64,000 nt of DNA from Isoetes taiwanensis (lineage: Eukaryota > Streptophyta > Lycopodiopsida > Isoetales > Isoetaceae), in the NCBI GenBank assembly GCA_021234155.1, contig JAJEKV010000271.1:62001-126000 (forward strand). Direction: 5' to 3'. Below the pieces are notes generated by a model. It did not search any database and had not been told where the DNA came from. It worked only from the letters and a program-made list of their open reading frames with translations. Positions within the stretch are counted from its first letter, which is position 1; every line of letters starts with the position of its first letter. Both the position numbers and the translations under genes were made by a program. Below, piece by piece: positions 1 through 10,956 of this stretch.

Positions 1-154
1 TGCTATAATTTGCTTTTGTTGTTTGTTGTTGGTTGACTTCCTTTTGGACCGTGGTGGTTATCTTCTGAGCGAGTGTGGAATATAGCTACCTTAGTCTCTC
101 TCTCTGCGCTTTGGGAAAGGCAAGGCGATGGGCTTGCATAGCCTTATGCCTTCT
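1..154. other. Left flank, no gene recognised
   Basis: This is plain plant-like non-coding sequence directly left of the LINE target site. If the exon at 7521 belongs to a gene that extends leftward, this stretch would be part of the same intron as the LINE. No coding signal or repeat is visible. Confidence 0.5.
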
Positions 155-165
155 CGACTAGTGAG

Positions 166-167
<2 letters not shown>
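155..167. repeat. LINE target-site duplication, left copy
   Basis: The 13 bases CGACTAGTGAGTC are repeated exactly at 6925-6937. The two copies bracket the poly(T) end and the 5' end of the minus-strand LINE, as expected for target-primed reverse transcription. Confidence 0.92.

Positions 168-197
<30 letters not shown>
168..197 (-). repeat. LINE poly(A) tail (poly-T on plus strand)
   Basis: Thirty uninterrupted T bases directly after the left target-site duplication mark the 3' end of the minus-strand LINE transcript. Confidence 0.92.
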
Positions 198-203
<6 letters not shown>

Positions 204-816
204 AAGGTTGTTTTTATATTTCATCTAAGAAAGATACATCAGATGGTATATCATTACAGACATACCTAATAGTTGCATGATACTATTCAGCCAAAAATCA
301 TGATCCTCATGCAAAGGATACATGATGCCAAAATGTGTTACCTGGTCCTTATAGAAGGGATCCATGTACCATAGTAATACAGCAATACTAATAAACTGTT
401 TAACCAAAATAATATAACGTTTTTGCATCTGAAAGTTTCCTTTGGTTCTGTTTCCCACTTCAGTCTTCATCCAGTAAATCCTCTATTGTAATATCATCAA
501 CTCTCCAGTTTCCAAGGATTGTAAGGAGAGTGTCCAGAACACAAATCTGGAAATTTGTAAAATCAAGGAGCAGCAACACATTGGCCTCTCTTTTCTGCTG
601 CCACTTATGGTACAGAGAGGTGAAGTAAGGCTTAAGACTGTTATACCTCCACACTTCAGCCCGTTCGTTTCAAAGACACTTTCTTAATGGCCTTAGCATG
701 TATAACCGCACCGCTTGAGCTGGATCACCCTTTCCTCCAGTTCTTCTTGAGACAATTGGGTATCTTCACCCTCACGAATCTTGACCACTCCCATTGCTCG
801 ATCCATACTTCCAACT

Positions 817-2274
817 CTATTGAGTCTCCTCCTCGTGCATCCCATGCAAGACATCATCTGAAATTGTTAGATTAGTTAGAAAGAAATCATATAAGCCATA
901 GAATTTCCCTAGAGAGTTCCAAGCTGAATCATATTTCTTTCCTTTGAGCATCCTGTGAGCTATGGCAGTTATTTGGATTATGTCTACAAAAGCTCTCTTA
1001 AGCCATATGATGGAAGGAGTTTGATTATTAATCACAACCCTGTTTCTGTGTAGCCAGACAACCCAGCAGCTCAAAGTTCTTGTGGTACTCTCCAGTCTAT
1101 CATTGGTATCCCAAAAACTAAGCAAATTTTGATCAGTAGGGGCTCCTTTATTAATCTGGGCAGACCAACTCCAAAATTCAGTTAACCATGAACATGTGAA
1201 GACATGATTTGAAGTTTCCATCTGTCCACACAGAGGGCATAAACCTGAAACAGACCTATCAAATTTTGCTCTTTTTTGATTTGTTTGCAAACTCTGGTGT
1301 ACTGCCAGCCACCTAAAGGCTTTGATTTTATTTGCACCATAACTTGACCATCCTTTAGCACATATATCTGCAAGTTTGTCTTCATCACACTGCCATAGGG
1401 AACCTGCCTTGGATGGTTTATTTGGCACCAGGGCTTTGTAAATTTCTCTGACCGAATACCATTCCTTATTGTTCAAATGCCATGTACTTGAGTTGTTACT
1501 AAACTCATCATATCCTTCTATCCTGCTCATAACAGCCCTGAAAATTTCTTTGTCTAGTTCAGATGCTTTTGTCCTCTCTGCAAATTCCTCCCAAGACATC
1601 CATCTATCCTGTATTCTGAGATCCTCAAATGTTTTAATACCATTCTTATGCCATTGCATATACTTCTGTGGGTGTTTCAAAGCAAGACACCCTATATTTT
1701 CTGGTGCAAAATCAGGGTGCCAAAAGAAATTCACCTCTTTACATGTAGCATCAATATTAGGAGGTCTATAGCACAAAGCTGCATTGTTCCAAGCCTGCAG
1801 CATCCTTTTGAGAATGTTAGAAGTACCTGGGCAAGGAGACAATTGGAAGAAAGCCGAGTCTGGAAGTTGATGTTTTAGAGTATGGCTTCCTACAGGGAAA
1901 GATTCCTGAATCCAATATTTCACCAATTGTAAAGCAGGAGATGGCTTTGTGACATAAATTGCTTTCCATATCATTTTAGCTGCTAGTGCCTGAGCTTGAA
2001 TGAACATGTCCTTACAGCCCATACCTCCATCTTTTTTAGATTTAATTAGGTCCGCCCATGCCACCTTGTGAGAGCCTTGCCATATAAATTTCCTTATTGC
2101 TGCCTCCATTTTATTGTAAGAGTTTTTATCTCCAACAATAGCAGATGAAAAGTACACATGTGTACTACTTATTACAGAATTTGCAATTTCAATTCTTCCT
2201 GCCAGAGATAATGAGGAGGTATACATGGACAACTTCTTCTTAATTCTGGTCACTATGGGTTCCCATATCCCCAA
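817..2274 (-). pseudogene. LINE ORF2, C-terminal part (RT thumb and zinc-binding domain)
   Basis: This 485-codon open frame continues ORF2 after the frameshift zone at about 2280-2480. It begins with the region after the RT palm (IVTRIKKKLS, then SLSLAGRIEIANSVI), which is typical of plant L1 elements. It carries the plant zinc-binding RT-associated domain, with tryptophan-rich segments and the cysteine motif LCPLCGQMETSNHVFTCSW near residues 340-360. Downstream is a helix-rich tail ending HEEETQ. It is part of the LINE polyprotein, not a separate gene; its apparent start is simply where the frame opens. The family assignment is secure and the break may be true decay or a sequence error. Confidence 0.88.
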
Positions 2275-2372
2275 AAAGAACTATTAATTGACAAAGGAAT
2301 TCCAGGATAGTTGTATGTAATTGGAGCTCAACACTTTGATCCCTTGTAGCATTGTATCTTGTGAGTCATAGA

Positions 2373-4574
2373 TTATGGCACTCTTTTGTTTTTGTTTAGT
2401 CCGACTCTGCAAAGATCACCAAATTCATCCATAGTTGATGTAAAAGTTTTCCGGACTCTTATCTTCTTTATCCAAAAATACAAAAGTATAAATGCATATT
2501 GCATCATAGTGAAGGGACCTTTATTATCTGGTAGCTGAAGGCTCTTTATATCCCCCTCAATTTGCATTTGTATTGCTTTCCTTGTTACCATCTCAGCCAC
2601 AATGAGGAACAGGTAAGGGGCCAATGGGCATCCCTGTCTAACCCCTCTTTGACATTTGAACAGCTTGGTAGGTGTGCCATTGATAATTAATGCTGATGCT
2701 GAATTTACATTGAAGCTCCAAACCTTTTGATAGACATTGCTTGGAAGTCCAATATGTGTCATAGCTTTCTCTAAGAACTGCCAGCTTATTGTATCATATG
2801 CCCTTTTGAAATCCAACTTGAGCAACATACAGTTTTGTCCTGATCTTTTATTCCAATGCAAACCTTCAGCAGCTCCAATATAATTTTCCATTATATTCCT
2901 CTGAGGTAAAAAAGCTGATTGGCAGGGATTAATTGTTGAGTGTAGAAACATTTTTAATCTGTTTGCCAATATCTTAGCTAAGACTTTGTAGCTTGTGTTT
3001 GTTAAAGAAATCGGTCTCCAGTCCCCAATCCCTTTTGGACAATCCACCTTTGGAATAAGTGTAATGTGTCCAGCATTTATGGCTGGATTGAGGCTATTGG
3101 CTTTCCAAGAGCCTTGGAAAAAGGTTATCAAATCCTCTTTCATTATTTCCCAAAATTCCACATAGAATTCGGGCTGGAATCCATCTGGTCCAGGGCTTTT
3201 CCCAGCAGCCATAGATTTTAAAGTCTCCCAAATTTCTTTCTCCTGGGGAACTGCTAAGAGCTCATCATCCTTTAACACCTCCTTAGCTTTAGGAATATTC
3301 TGAAAGAAATTATCAATCACTTTTTCAGGTACTTGGTAATTCTGGAACATCTTCCTATATTCATCATGGAAAAAACCTTCTATTTCCTTTTGATCTTCAA
3401 TGACTTTCCCACTGTCATCATTTACCTTCACAATACCATTATTCAGGATTCTACTTTTTGCTGCCCTGAAAAAGAAAGCAGAGCCTCCATTATCCATACC
3501 ATTGATGTATTTACATCTACTCCTTACTGCCAGTGATTTAGCCTCTCTCTCTTCAATTGCCTTTACCTTTATCTCAAGCTCCTCCTCTTCTTGCTGTGCC
3601 AGTTTGTTATTCTTATCCTGAAAAAGTTTCCTTCTTATTTCACTGATCTTGAGATAAATCTCACATTTCTCCTTCCTCTTCTCTTTATACCATTCTCTGC
3701 CCCATCTCTTAATCCAGCCCTTGAATTCCTTCAGCCTAATGGTGAATGCTTTCATTGACTCAGTTTTTGGTAGAGGAGGCAAGGAGCTATAAAAGATCTT
3801 GAATTCATCACAAAATCTCTTGCATTTCAACAGTTCTGTGTTGAATTTAAATGGGATGTTCTGACCACCCTTACATGCCACCATTTTGTCATCCAAGTAT
3901 TGTGGGATGTGATCAGAAATAGAATTCCCTATGTCTCCAGTAACAACCACATTATCCCAGTGGAGCAGAGATTTATTGCAAATATAGAATCTATCCAGCA
4001 GGCAGTATGTTCTATCATCTCCCTTTCTCTTATTACTCCAGGAATAAGTTTGAGATGAAGATGGGGGGATATACACACACTCAGTCATCAGTAAATCCCA
4101 AGCAGCAGATTCCTTTTTAGACATATTCAATTTCTTCCCTAACTTTTGATCCCATTGTGGTGTGTTATTAAAGTCACCTGCTATCAAGTAATTCTCCATT
4201 TGATTGCCAACTATCCATTGTCTCATTTGAGTCCATTGATCAGCCCTTTCATTTGGTTCAGTGGATGCATAGACATTGAAAATTCCCAATTTTTCTGCTC
4301 CTTTCTCTAAGACAGCTACAGTCCATCTCCCTGAGCTATGTGTGAATTTCTGACAGCAGCCAAAACCTTTCCAAACCATACAAATACCTCCCTTTGTCCC
4401 ATCAGCTTGGGCATATACAGAGTCTCCATTGGGAATGATCCAAGACCCCAAGTGTTGGGACTCAAAACTTGGAAGTCTATGTTCTGTAGAATGAATAATA
4501 TCGACTTTCATCTCCTTAAGAGCTATGAGTGCTCTCTTTCTTTTGAGGGGGCCCTTTATCCCCTCATATTCCAA
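2373..4574 (-). pseudogene. LINE ORF2, endonuclease and reverse transcriptase, broken
   Basis: The N-terminal part is an AP-type endonuclease: a TWNMRG-like start lies just upstream in another frame, at about 4560-4590, followed by STEHRL, AGDFNN and the SDHIP motif near residue 220. The RT follows, with SPGPDGF, PISLTNTSYKVLAK, CQSAFLPQR, LKLDFKRAYD and RGVRQGCPLAPYLF. After MMQYA the expected YADD is gone; a short deletion or frameshift at about 2480-2510 turns the frame to FILLYFW. Further frame breaks follow at about 2395 and 2290, before the C-terminal part at 2274. Without YADD the RT would be catalytically dead. The likely true start overlaps the frameshift at 4560, so the listed start is only the edge of the open frame. 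Confidence 0.9.
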
Positions 4575-4623
4575 GTGATTATCCTCATTGGCTTGGGGGG
4601 CACTTAGTTCTAGCCTCGAGACC

Positions 4624-6525
4624 TTAAGTTAAAGGCTTTGTCATCCACCGAGGCCCGAACCTTTTATTGCATTTTTTGATCATAGGAGTGTAGAATACCT
4701 CAAGATCATCCTTTTTGGCAATCGACCCCTCATTCTTATACTCAATTGGGTTTATTGGGTTTGATCCCAGACCATTTGATATCTTAGACAGCACTACCTG
4801 GCCATCTAGACTTATTAGTCCACTGGATTTCTCCAATCCTAGGCTAGATGGTGTTATAGGCCTGTGCTCATCATGGTGTACTTCACCACGGCCTTTGACG
4901 GGACTTATAGGAGTTAAAGTAGAGTCCATCACATTTGAATCATCTTCCTGATCAAATCTTTCTCCTTCCCTCTCAGTATCTATGGGCAGATCTTCCATTG
5001 GGGATTTTGTATAGAATTTAAACTTGTTTTCATACAATTGTGGTTCTTTGGAGTTAAGAACTTCGGTTGGGGTGGCAGGGACTCTCTCCCCATTTTCAAT
5101 CTCTTGTTCTCTCTCCATTATGTCCAAGAGGATATCTCCCATATCAGGGCTCTGTGTAATTTTTCCAGGAGTGGAAAAATTAATGCTTTTAGGAGTTACT
5201 TCTTCATGAATTTTAGAACCCTCTCCTTTGAGTAGAAGTGTACCCCCTGTGGAAAGATCTGAGTCAGAAGACTCAGGATATGTATTGACTGGAGGAAAAT
5301 CAGATTCCTGAATAGTAAGGGTATTTTTCCTGAACTGATGGGCAGGTGTGACAACCATCTCCTTCTGTTCCAGGCAGATTACATCTTTTCCTTTATCACC
5401 TTTCTGGATCAATCCTTCAGTAGGGCTTAATAAGTCTTTGGATTCCTCCAATCCTTGGCCTACTGGTTTGTTGAGGACCTTGACATGACATGCCAATTTT
5501 ATATTTTTTTCTTTCTCCTTCCATTGTTTCCTCACAGCTTTATCATTGTTTTTTTGTTTCTGCTGTTCCATATTTTTTGATCTTGCTTTATCCTTTCTTG
5601 CTTTTTTGTAGGCACTACCATTTTTGTGTTGTCTTCTTTTTTTGGTTCCTGGAGTCCAAATTTCCTCTCTTTGTGCTGTTCCTTCCACATTTCCAAGAGT
5701 ACCATTAATAATCTTTTGTTCACATCCTTCTTGAGTCTTCCTTGTGTTATCATTAGATGGATCAGAGCTGAATTGCTTAGTTCCTTTGCATACTCCCCCT
5801 CCATGAAGTCTCAAACCACAGACATTACAGGGGCTTGGGAGACCTTGCCAATTTACCTTAAGGCTCTTCTGATCCCCAAAGAAATCTTGGTATTGGACAG
5901 AGGATGGGATCGGGTTCAAAATATTCAATTGGATCCAAACCTTAGGAGCCCTTTCAGGAACTGATTCCCATCCTATGTATTCTCCAATTGAGGAGAATAG
6001 CCTCCTAAAAATCTCCTCATGCCAGTAGATTGGGCTAAGGCCCTGCACAGAACAAGAGGCTGGGTGGTATAGTTCTTTCAAGTTCTGAGGTTCAAATTTT
6101 GCCTTCCATTTTTGAAAATAGAACCGAGTATTGGCCTTTAAAATGGTTCCTTGTTTTGAGGAGTGAACAGATTGTTCATTTCCACATTCCACAACAAAAA
6201 AAGGAAAATCGAGCCAATACATTCCTGTTACCTCAATGTTCTTGTTTATTTTGCAGATTTCATTCCTTAACAGACTGAGCTTCACCCCTTCATGCCTTAT
6301 ACACCCAATTACTGCCTTGGTTTCAAGTTGTTTAAGCCTATCCGGGACAAAAACATGTTTGAGGGAGGGGATACCTCTGAATTCATGGCTGCCTCTTCTC
6401 TTTATTTTGTCGAATTGGGTCCCTTGCTCAGCATTTATCTCGTTCAGAATCGGCTGCACCAAGTGGGACTGCATTTGAATCGTTGGGATCAACCGCGACC
6501 TCGTCACCCGACTTCCTTCCGCCAT
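4624..6525 (-). CDS. LINE ORF1 nucleic-acid-binding protein
   Basis: ORF1 is open from 6657, but the first codons there are not ATG; I place the start at the ATG at 6525 (MAEGSRVTRS), giving about 633 residues. The N-terminal half resembles the plant L1 ORF1 RNA-binding region, with aromatic-rich blocks YWLDFPFFVV and FYFQKWKAKF. A CX2CX4HX4C zinc knuckle follows (CNVCGLRLHGGGVC). The rest is low-complexity, Lys/Glu/Ser/Pro-rich sequence. ORF1 ends about 50 bp before the open frame of ORF2, the usual dicistronic LINE arrangement. In the cell it would coat LINE RNA as a ribonucleoprotein. No internal break is seen, unlike ORF2. Confidence 0.87.
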   Translation of the reverse strand: MAEGSRVTRSRLIPTIQMQSHLVQPILNEINAEQGTQFDKIKRRGSHEFRGIPSLKHVFVPDRLKQLETKAVIGCIRHEGVKLSLLRNEICKINKNIEVTGMYWLDFPFFVVECGNEQSVHSSKQGTILKANTRFYFQKWKAKFEPQNLKELYHPASCSVQGLSPIYWHEEIFRRLFSSIGEYIGWESVPERAPKVWIQLNILNPIPSSVQYQDFFGDQKSLKVNWQGLPSPCNVCGLRLHGGGVCKGTKQFSSDPSNDNTRKTQEGCEQKIINGTLGNVEGTAQREEIWTPGTKKRRQHKNGSAYKKARKDKARSKNMEQQKQKNNDKAVRKQWKEKEKNIKLACHVKVLNKPVGQGLEESKDLLSPTEGLIQKGDKGKDVICLEQKEMVVTPAHQFRKNTLTIQESDFPPVNTYPESSDSDLSTGGTLLLKGEGSKIHEEVTPKSINFSTPGKITQSPDMGDILLDIMEREQEIENGERVPATPTEVLNSKEPQLYENKFKFYTKSPMEDLPIDTEREGERFDQEDDSNVMDSTLTPISPVKGRGEVHHDEHRPITPSSLGLEKSSGLISLDGQVVLSKISNGLGSNPINPIEYKNEGSIAKKDDLEVFYTPMIKKCNKRFGPRWMTKPLT

Positions 6526-6924
6526 GCTCGGAATCAGCCAATCTCCACAGGTAAAGTAGGTATTCTTACTGTTATCCAGATTTTTTACCCCCTTTTCATT
6601 CATACATCGTACCATATCAATCAACTGGATTCTATTCTCGACGTGACATCCGCCCAAAATACATCATCATCGACTCTCAATGTCCTTATCACCGCCTTCC
6701 CGATACAACTTTCCCTGTCCCCTGTTTTTTCTGTCCATCTCCTGTTGCTTTTCCACACAAATCCCGGTTTCCAACACCCCTGTCCCCAGATTGGCCCTCT
6801 GTTGGCCCCACATCTACAGTACACATCCTGTCACCCTACCTTTTCTCGCCAAGCGCTCAACCTAGCGCCAACCTAGCGCCAAGAACCGACTCACCCATTC
6901 AAGAACTCGGCTCACCAAAAAAGA

Positions 6925-6937
6925 CGACTAGTGAGTC
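6925..6937. repeat. LINE target-site duplication, right copy
   Basis: Exact copy of 155-167 (CGACTAGTGAGTC), adjoining the 5' end of the minus-strand LINE. It shows that the element is full length at its 5' end rather than truncated, or at least fixes the insertion boundary. Confidence 0.92.
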
Positions 6938-7086
6938 GAGAAGGTTGAGAATTCTAGAATTTCATTTAGTAATTAATTATTTATTTTTTATTACGCAATA
7001 TTTAATTTTTATTTATTATATGAGATTTAATTGTTTTTTCTTTAATTTATAATATTTAGTTTTTTTTTATTTATTTTTTGAAGGGG

Positions 7087-7345
7087 TGATCCTCTCCCTC
7101 TCCAACTCTCGTTGCCCCTAACCCTCCCCTTTTGCCCAGCCTTCCCCATCTTCTCCTTCCCTCCCTCCCTCCCTCCCCCTCCCTTTTGCCATGTTTTTCC
7201 CTTGCCCCCTTCCCCCTTGCCCCTTGCCCCCTTGCCCCTTCTTCTCCCTTGCCCCTTCCCTTGCCCCTCTTCTCCCTTGCCCCTCTTCTCCCCCCCTTTT
7301 CTCTCCCGTCTTCCCCTCCCCTCCCCCTTCGATCTCACCTCGCTC
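7087..7345. repeat. Pyrimidine-rich low-complexity tract
   Basis: About 260 bases are almost pure C/T on the plus strand, built from irregular CCCTTGCCCC and CCCTCC blocks. Long open frames across it in both directions are composition artefacts (Pro/Leu/Ser-rich or Gly/Lys/Arg-rich). The minus strand is G-rich with many GGGG runs. It lies about 175 bp upstream of the acceptor at 7519-7520. Confidence 0.85.
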
Positions 7346-7520
7346 AACTTTCTCAACTATTTATTTGGAAATTCTGTAAGAAAATATTGTGAACCAGTCC
7401 TTGTTATATGATGTGAAATTTTGATGTCAATATGAGTCCCATTTTCAGTGCGAGTCCCAAAATTCAAGATTTGTCCCACTTTAATTAAATACGACTTATA
7501 ATTTCTTTTTCTGCCGCCAG

Positions 7521-8169
7521 GCTGAAGACTAACGTCAAAGATCATGGTGGTCCACGTTTAGTCAGCTGCTTCGAGCACTTTCACATAGGATATTACAGCG
7601 CGGACACCGAAAAGACCATGGTGCATTTTAATACACAGAATGAGAAGTCTCCACCACACAATGCATTCCAATTCCCTCCTGTCCTGCAAAAGCTGAGAGA
7701 CCCACATACACAAGGCATTGTGGTGTCCCACTACCAAAAGCCTCACAGGCTTATTAATAATCTTATACAATGGTTTTTTTCTGGAACTGGCACCACAGTG
7801 ATTTGTGCACTTAAGCAGGGGTGTAATGTGGTGTCAGTTGACATAGACCCAGACAAGATCAGTTTCATCAGGACCAGAATAAGTTCCTGTGAGTCATTTC
7901 CTGATGAAAATGAGGAATTGGGAACGAAGAATGGAGTTGGGGATGTTAAAGGCACCTATATAGAAATCCATCCTCCAATCACGGGAAGAAAAGATGAGGA
8001 GGTTGAATTTGTAGATCTGGAATCAGTAGAGCTAGAGCCCACCAAACAGCCTGTTCCAATAGGATTAGAATCAGAAGCAGGTGTCTCTGGCTTTGTGGCC
8101 TCTCAAAAAACAGATCTAAAGGGAGACGAGAATCCTGTGGACTGGGAAGAACCACCTCCTCTCGTATAA
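7521..8169 (+). CDS. DNA N4/N6 amino-methyltransferase-like 3' exon (DN4MT-like), partial
   Basis: The exon opens after a pyrimidine-rich tract ending CCGCCAG at 7514-7520 and stays in frame through an internal ATG at 7618 to the TAA at 8167. After KTNVKDHGGPRLVS the sequence has QKPHRLINNLIQ, then the SAM-binding motif FSGTGTT, then a second Rossmann strand NVVSVDIDPDK. This is the C-terminal order of beta-class amino-methyltransferases (pfam N6_N4_Mtase). An acidic tail ends WEEPPPLV. The segment normally found between the KP..L..LI helix and the glycine motif (about ten residues ending LDP) appears to be missing, so the exon may be decayed or spliced differently. I know of a DN4MT enzyme making N4-methylcytosine in Marchantia sperm; orthology here is inference. 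Upstream exons must lie outside the window, because the LINE fills the upstream region. Confidence 0.6.
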
Positions 8170-8712
8170 ATTTATACAGACAGGTTTCAATTTTAAAATG
8201 TCAGTACATATTTATACGACTATCGCTCTACATTTTTTTATAAACTATGTATAAAAGGAATGTAATATCTTATATAATAATGTTATAGTGTAAGTGTTGG
8301 ACCCAGCCCTAGATCCAACGGCTAAAATCTAGAGCGCTAAATCTAACGACCCAGGACCTTTTCCTCTAAAATTTTGATGGCCACAATTTTGCATCTCCTG
8401 TCGGTATGGCTTCAATGCGGCTAACAATATTGCATCTCAACTTCAGTCTCGGTGATGGCTATGGCGGGCTAGGCGACTATGACTATGGCATGCCATGTTG
8501 TACGAAAAAATGTTAAAGAAATCAGAAGATCAGGCCAAAAATCATGGAATTATGTCATATTCTGGGCAGATGATGGATTTTTCCATGTGGGTGTTAAGGG
8601 GCTTGCAAGATCTGGCGGTTCGGCACTCAGGATGAAGAGCAAAGACGGCAAGCTCCGTCTGTTTGGTGTCTAGATCTCTTCCCCGCCTCCGGCTTCCGAA
8701 AATGAAGCCCTA
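8170..8712. other. Non-coding spacer after methyltransferase exon
   Basis: AT-rich 3' flank (8170-8300, with ATATAATAATG-like stretches that could include a poly(A) signal), then mixed sequence. A 64-codon frame at 8479-8673 has no recognisable motif and no support; I leave it uncalled. Confidence 0.5.
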
Positions 8713-9153
8713 ATGATGCGGAAATGCCCCAGCCTATGTAATCTTCAGCATTACTCCGGCAATCTTAGTCCTCTTTCTTCCGGCTCCGGTATTGGTTCTA
8801 GCTCCAGTTTTCCTGCCCCTTCTGAACATTGGGATGCCGATGGATATGGCTCTGATGGTTTTCCTTCCTCTCTGCCTCTTTCTAGAGACCGTAAAAAAGG
8901 TATTGTATGGTTTTGTTATGCTCAAATTCATATCTGTTTTCAATGTTGATCTGATTTTACATTTCTTAGCTCAAATTTGGCAGTTTGGCAGTGTATCTGA
9001 GAAGTAGAATAGCTAATATGTCTGAGAAGTAGAATAGCTAATATGTCTAAGGTTGTATTGTGTTGTGCAGGGCTTTCTAATACAGTGAATGCTTATTGTG
9101 GGCAAAAGCCATTCAATGGGGTGGCAGGCCCTCAATTTTTGCCTTCCTCTTAA
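8713..9153 (+). CDS. Possible small two-exon gene, unknown product
   Basis: Exon 1 would run 8713-8899 from an ATG, with a Ser/Gly-rich N-terminus (GSGIGSSSSFPAPSEHWDAD), and end at a GTATTG donor. A TTGTGCAG acceptor at 9069-9070 opens exon 2 at 9071 in the right phase (G joined to GG), reading LSNTVNAYCGQKPFNG to a TAA at 9151. The joined product would be 89 residues. I do not recognise it. Support is only the matching phase and plausible splice signals, so it may be chance or the 5' part of a longer gene. Confidence 0.22.
8996..9045. repeat. 25-bp tandem duplication
   Basis: Two perfect units starting TCTGAGAAGTAGAATAGC lie head to tail (8996-9020 and 9021-9045), inside the putative intron at 8900-9070. 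It looks like a slippage duplication. Confidence 0.9.
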
Positions 9154-9481
9154 TGCAATTCAACTGACTTGGGCAAGTCTATCATTGTTCTTCTCTGGAT
9201 TGGGGTATTGAGGCTGGTGGCAGGATTCATAAGGCGTTCTCCTAAAGGAACACCACACATGATAACATCACAATAAGCACATTCAAGGTAAGAGCTTCTT
9301 CATTTTTGGTAGAATAATTTCTGGAAATAATAACTACATGATATGCTATAGTACCAGCATGAGAACGATGAACATAACCTTTGTCTCCTCCACCTATGCT
9401 ATAGAATCAACTCCTAGCAGGAACCTATTGGGTATTTGATGTGCTATTTTTTATATAAATGCTTAGAAGACACATTACTGG

Positions 9482-9737
9482 GTTTTTGTGCTTGCTCTGA
9501 AGGTTTGTACAGTTTCTCTATTTTCACGGCTTTTCATGGCTTTCATTCTTAAGTAGAGGCATATGTTATCTGAGTGTGTTTGACGGCTTTGCTTATTTTG
9601 ACAAAATATTTTCTTCTATACCTGGCTCATTCATTCCTTTAATTCTTGCAGATGAAGTTGGGTTTGATATTACGATGAGGTGCCAGAGGAGTTTTTGTGC
9701 TTCCTCTGAAGGTTTGTACAGTTTCTCTTTTTTTACG
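9482..9737. repeat. Direct repeat pair with exon-end-like sequence
   Basis: Two 45-47 bp copies (9482-9526 and 9691-9737) share TTTTTGTGCTT, CTCTGAAG and GTTTGTACAGTTTCTCT. In both, GAAG is followed by GTTTGT, which would serve as a splice donor. They may be a duplicated exon edge or a plain repeat; no protein is recognised. Confidence 0.6.
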
Positions 9738-10956
9738 TTATGTTATGACTTTTGTTAGGCATATATAACGCTAAATATTTATGTTTCAACTTCCCATTCA
9801 GACATGAAATCTGTTCAGAAAGATCACTGCTCTGAAATCTGCGGAGTTAGGGTCATTTTTGTTAAATTTCTTCAAGTCCCTTGGAGATGGGAGATGAAGC
9901 ATATCGGTTTAGAATGAAACTGGATTTTTAGCAGAATGTTCCCAAATTACCACATCAATTGTGCCCTAAGTTTTTTCTATATTACCGCTCAATCAGTCCC
10001 TATGATGAGTTGAAATAAACATGACATCACTACTAAAAGAGCAGTTTTACAACTGAGATATTACAATCTAGATATTTCTTTCTATCTAGAATAAGGTAAT
10101 GGCTCAAGAGTTGTACAATTCAGAAATTACTGTCAGAGATTCAAAATAAGATATAGCATAGAATTGGTATGTCCTTGGGTACATATCCTATTGCCTATTT
10201 GTTAGTTCTAAGTTTGTTCCAAGAAGTTCTTTCATATAAGACATCCTTCATCCATCCAAACCCATCAAAGCAAGTATCAGAATGTGTTAAGTAATTTCCA
10301 TGTAGTGGTTAGATTGGTTTTATTTTTGCTGAAAGTTGATGATGGCCATCTATGAAAAAATTGTTGCAATGCACGTAAATATTAGTATCATTGCAACAAT
10401 TATTTCTTAAAACTTTGTTAAGTAGTTTCATCCTGTATGTCTGAACCCCGAATGTTATGTGAGATTTGGAGAGCAGATTCAACATAAAAACAAAAGCTGC
10501 AATAGAATTTCCAACAGCCATAGTAGAAGCATTTTTAACAAACAACTAATGCATTCTCTCTTACAGGTGATAATCTCCAAAAACCATGAATGCAACTACT
10601 ACAAACTTTAGATATATACTTATACATTGTATACTATTTTAACTTGGGATGTAAAAAATACTCGGATTAAGAACTTTATGCTTCGAACTTGAAGTGGACA
10701 TGGTGGAAGCCATTTCCAAGATGCTGGAGTTTTTGAGATGTCATTCATATTCTCTTGCCCACTTGAAAATGGTTTTATCACAAACAGTTGCTATGAAGTA
10801 TTGACCTCACCTACACATTGTGCTTTTTATGACGATTCCATTTGTAGATATATATCATGTTTATATCAATTGTATGATTCAATACAACCAAGACATTATA
10901 CCTTCATAAATCAAAGCAAGACATTATGAATTAGCCAATTAGGTAGACTTGGTCTT
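9738..10956. other. AT-rich non-coding stretch
   Basis: No open frame longer than about 80 codons and no protein motif. The sequence is typical AT-rich plant intergenic or intronic DNA. Confidence 0.6.

Larger units (their letters stand above)
168..6924 (-). mobile_element. Full-length L1-type LINE retrotransposon
   Basis: A non-LTR retrotransposon about 6.76 kb long, on the minus strand. In element order it has a 5' leader (6924 to about 6526), ORF1 with a CCHC knuckle, ORF2 with AP-type endonuclease, reverse transcriptase and a zinc-binding domain, a 3' UTR of about 620 bp (816-198) and a 30-base poly(A) tail (168-197 as T). Exact 13-bp target-site duplications lie at 155-167 and 6925-6937. 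The intact duplication and long homopolymer tail suggest a recent insertion, but ORF2 carries several frameshifts and has lost the catalytic YADD, so this copy cannot move by itself as written. The exon at 7521-8169, preceded by a good splice acceptor, implies that the LINE sits in a host intron, in opposite orientation to the host gene. Confidence 0.93.

Noticed and set aside
817-875. Small plus-strand frame 687-875
   Set aside because: It is a shadow of the LINE ORF2 end and 3' UTR.
7042-7411. Overlapping Pro/Leu-rich and Gly/Lys/Arg-rich frames on both strands
   Set aside because: They arise from the C/T-rich low-complexity tract; no domain and no codon signal.
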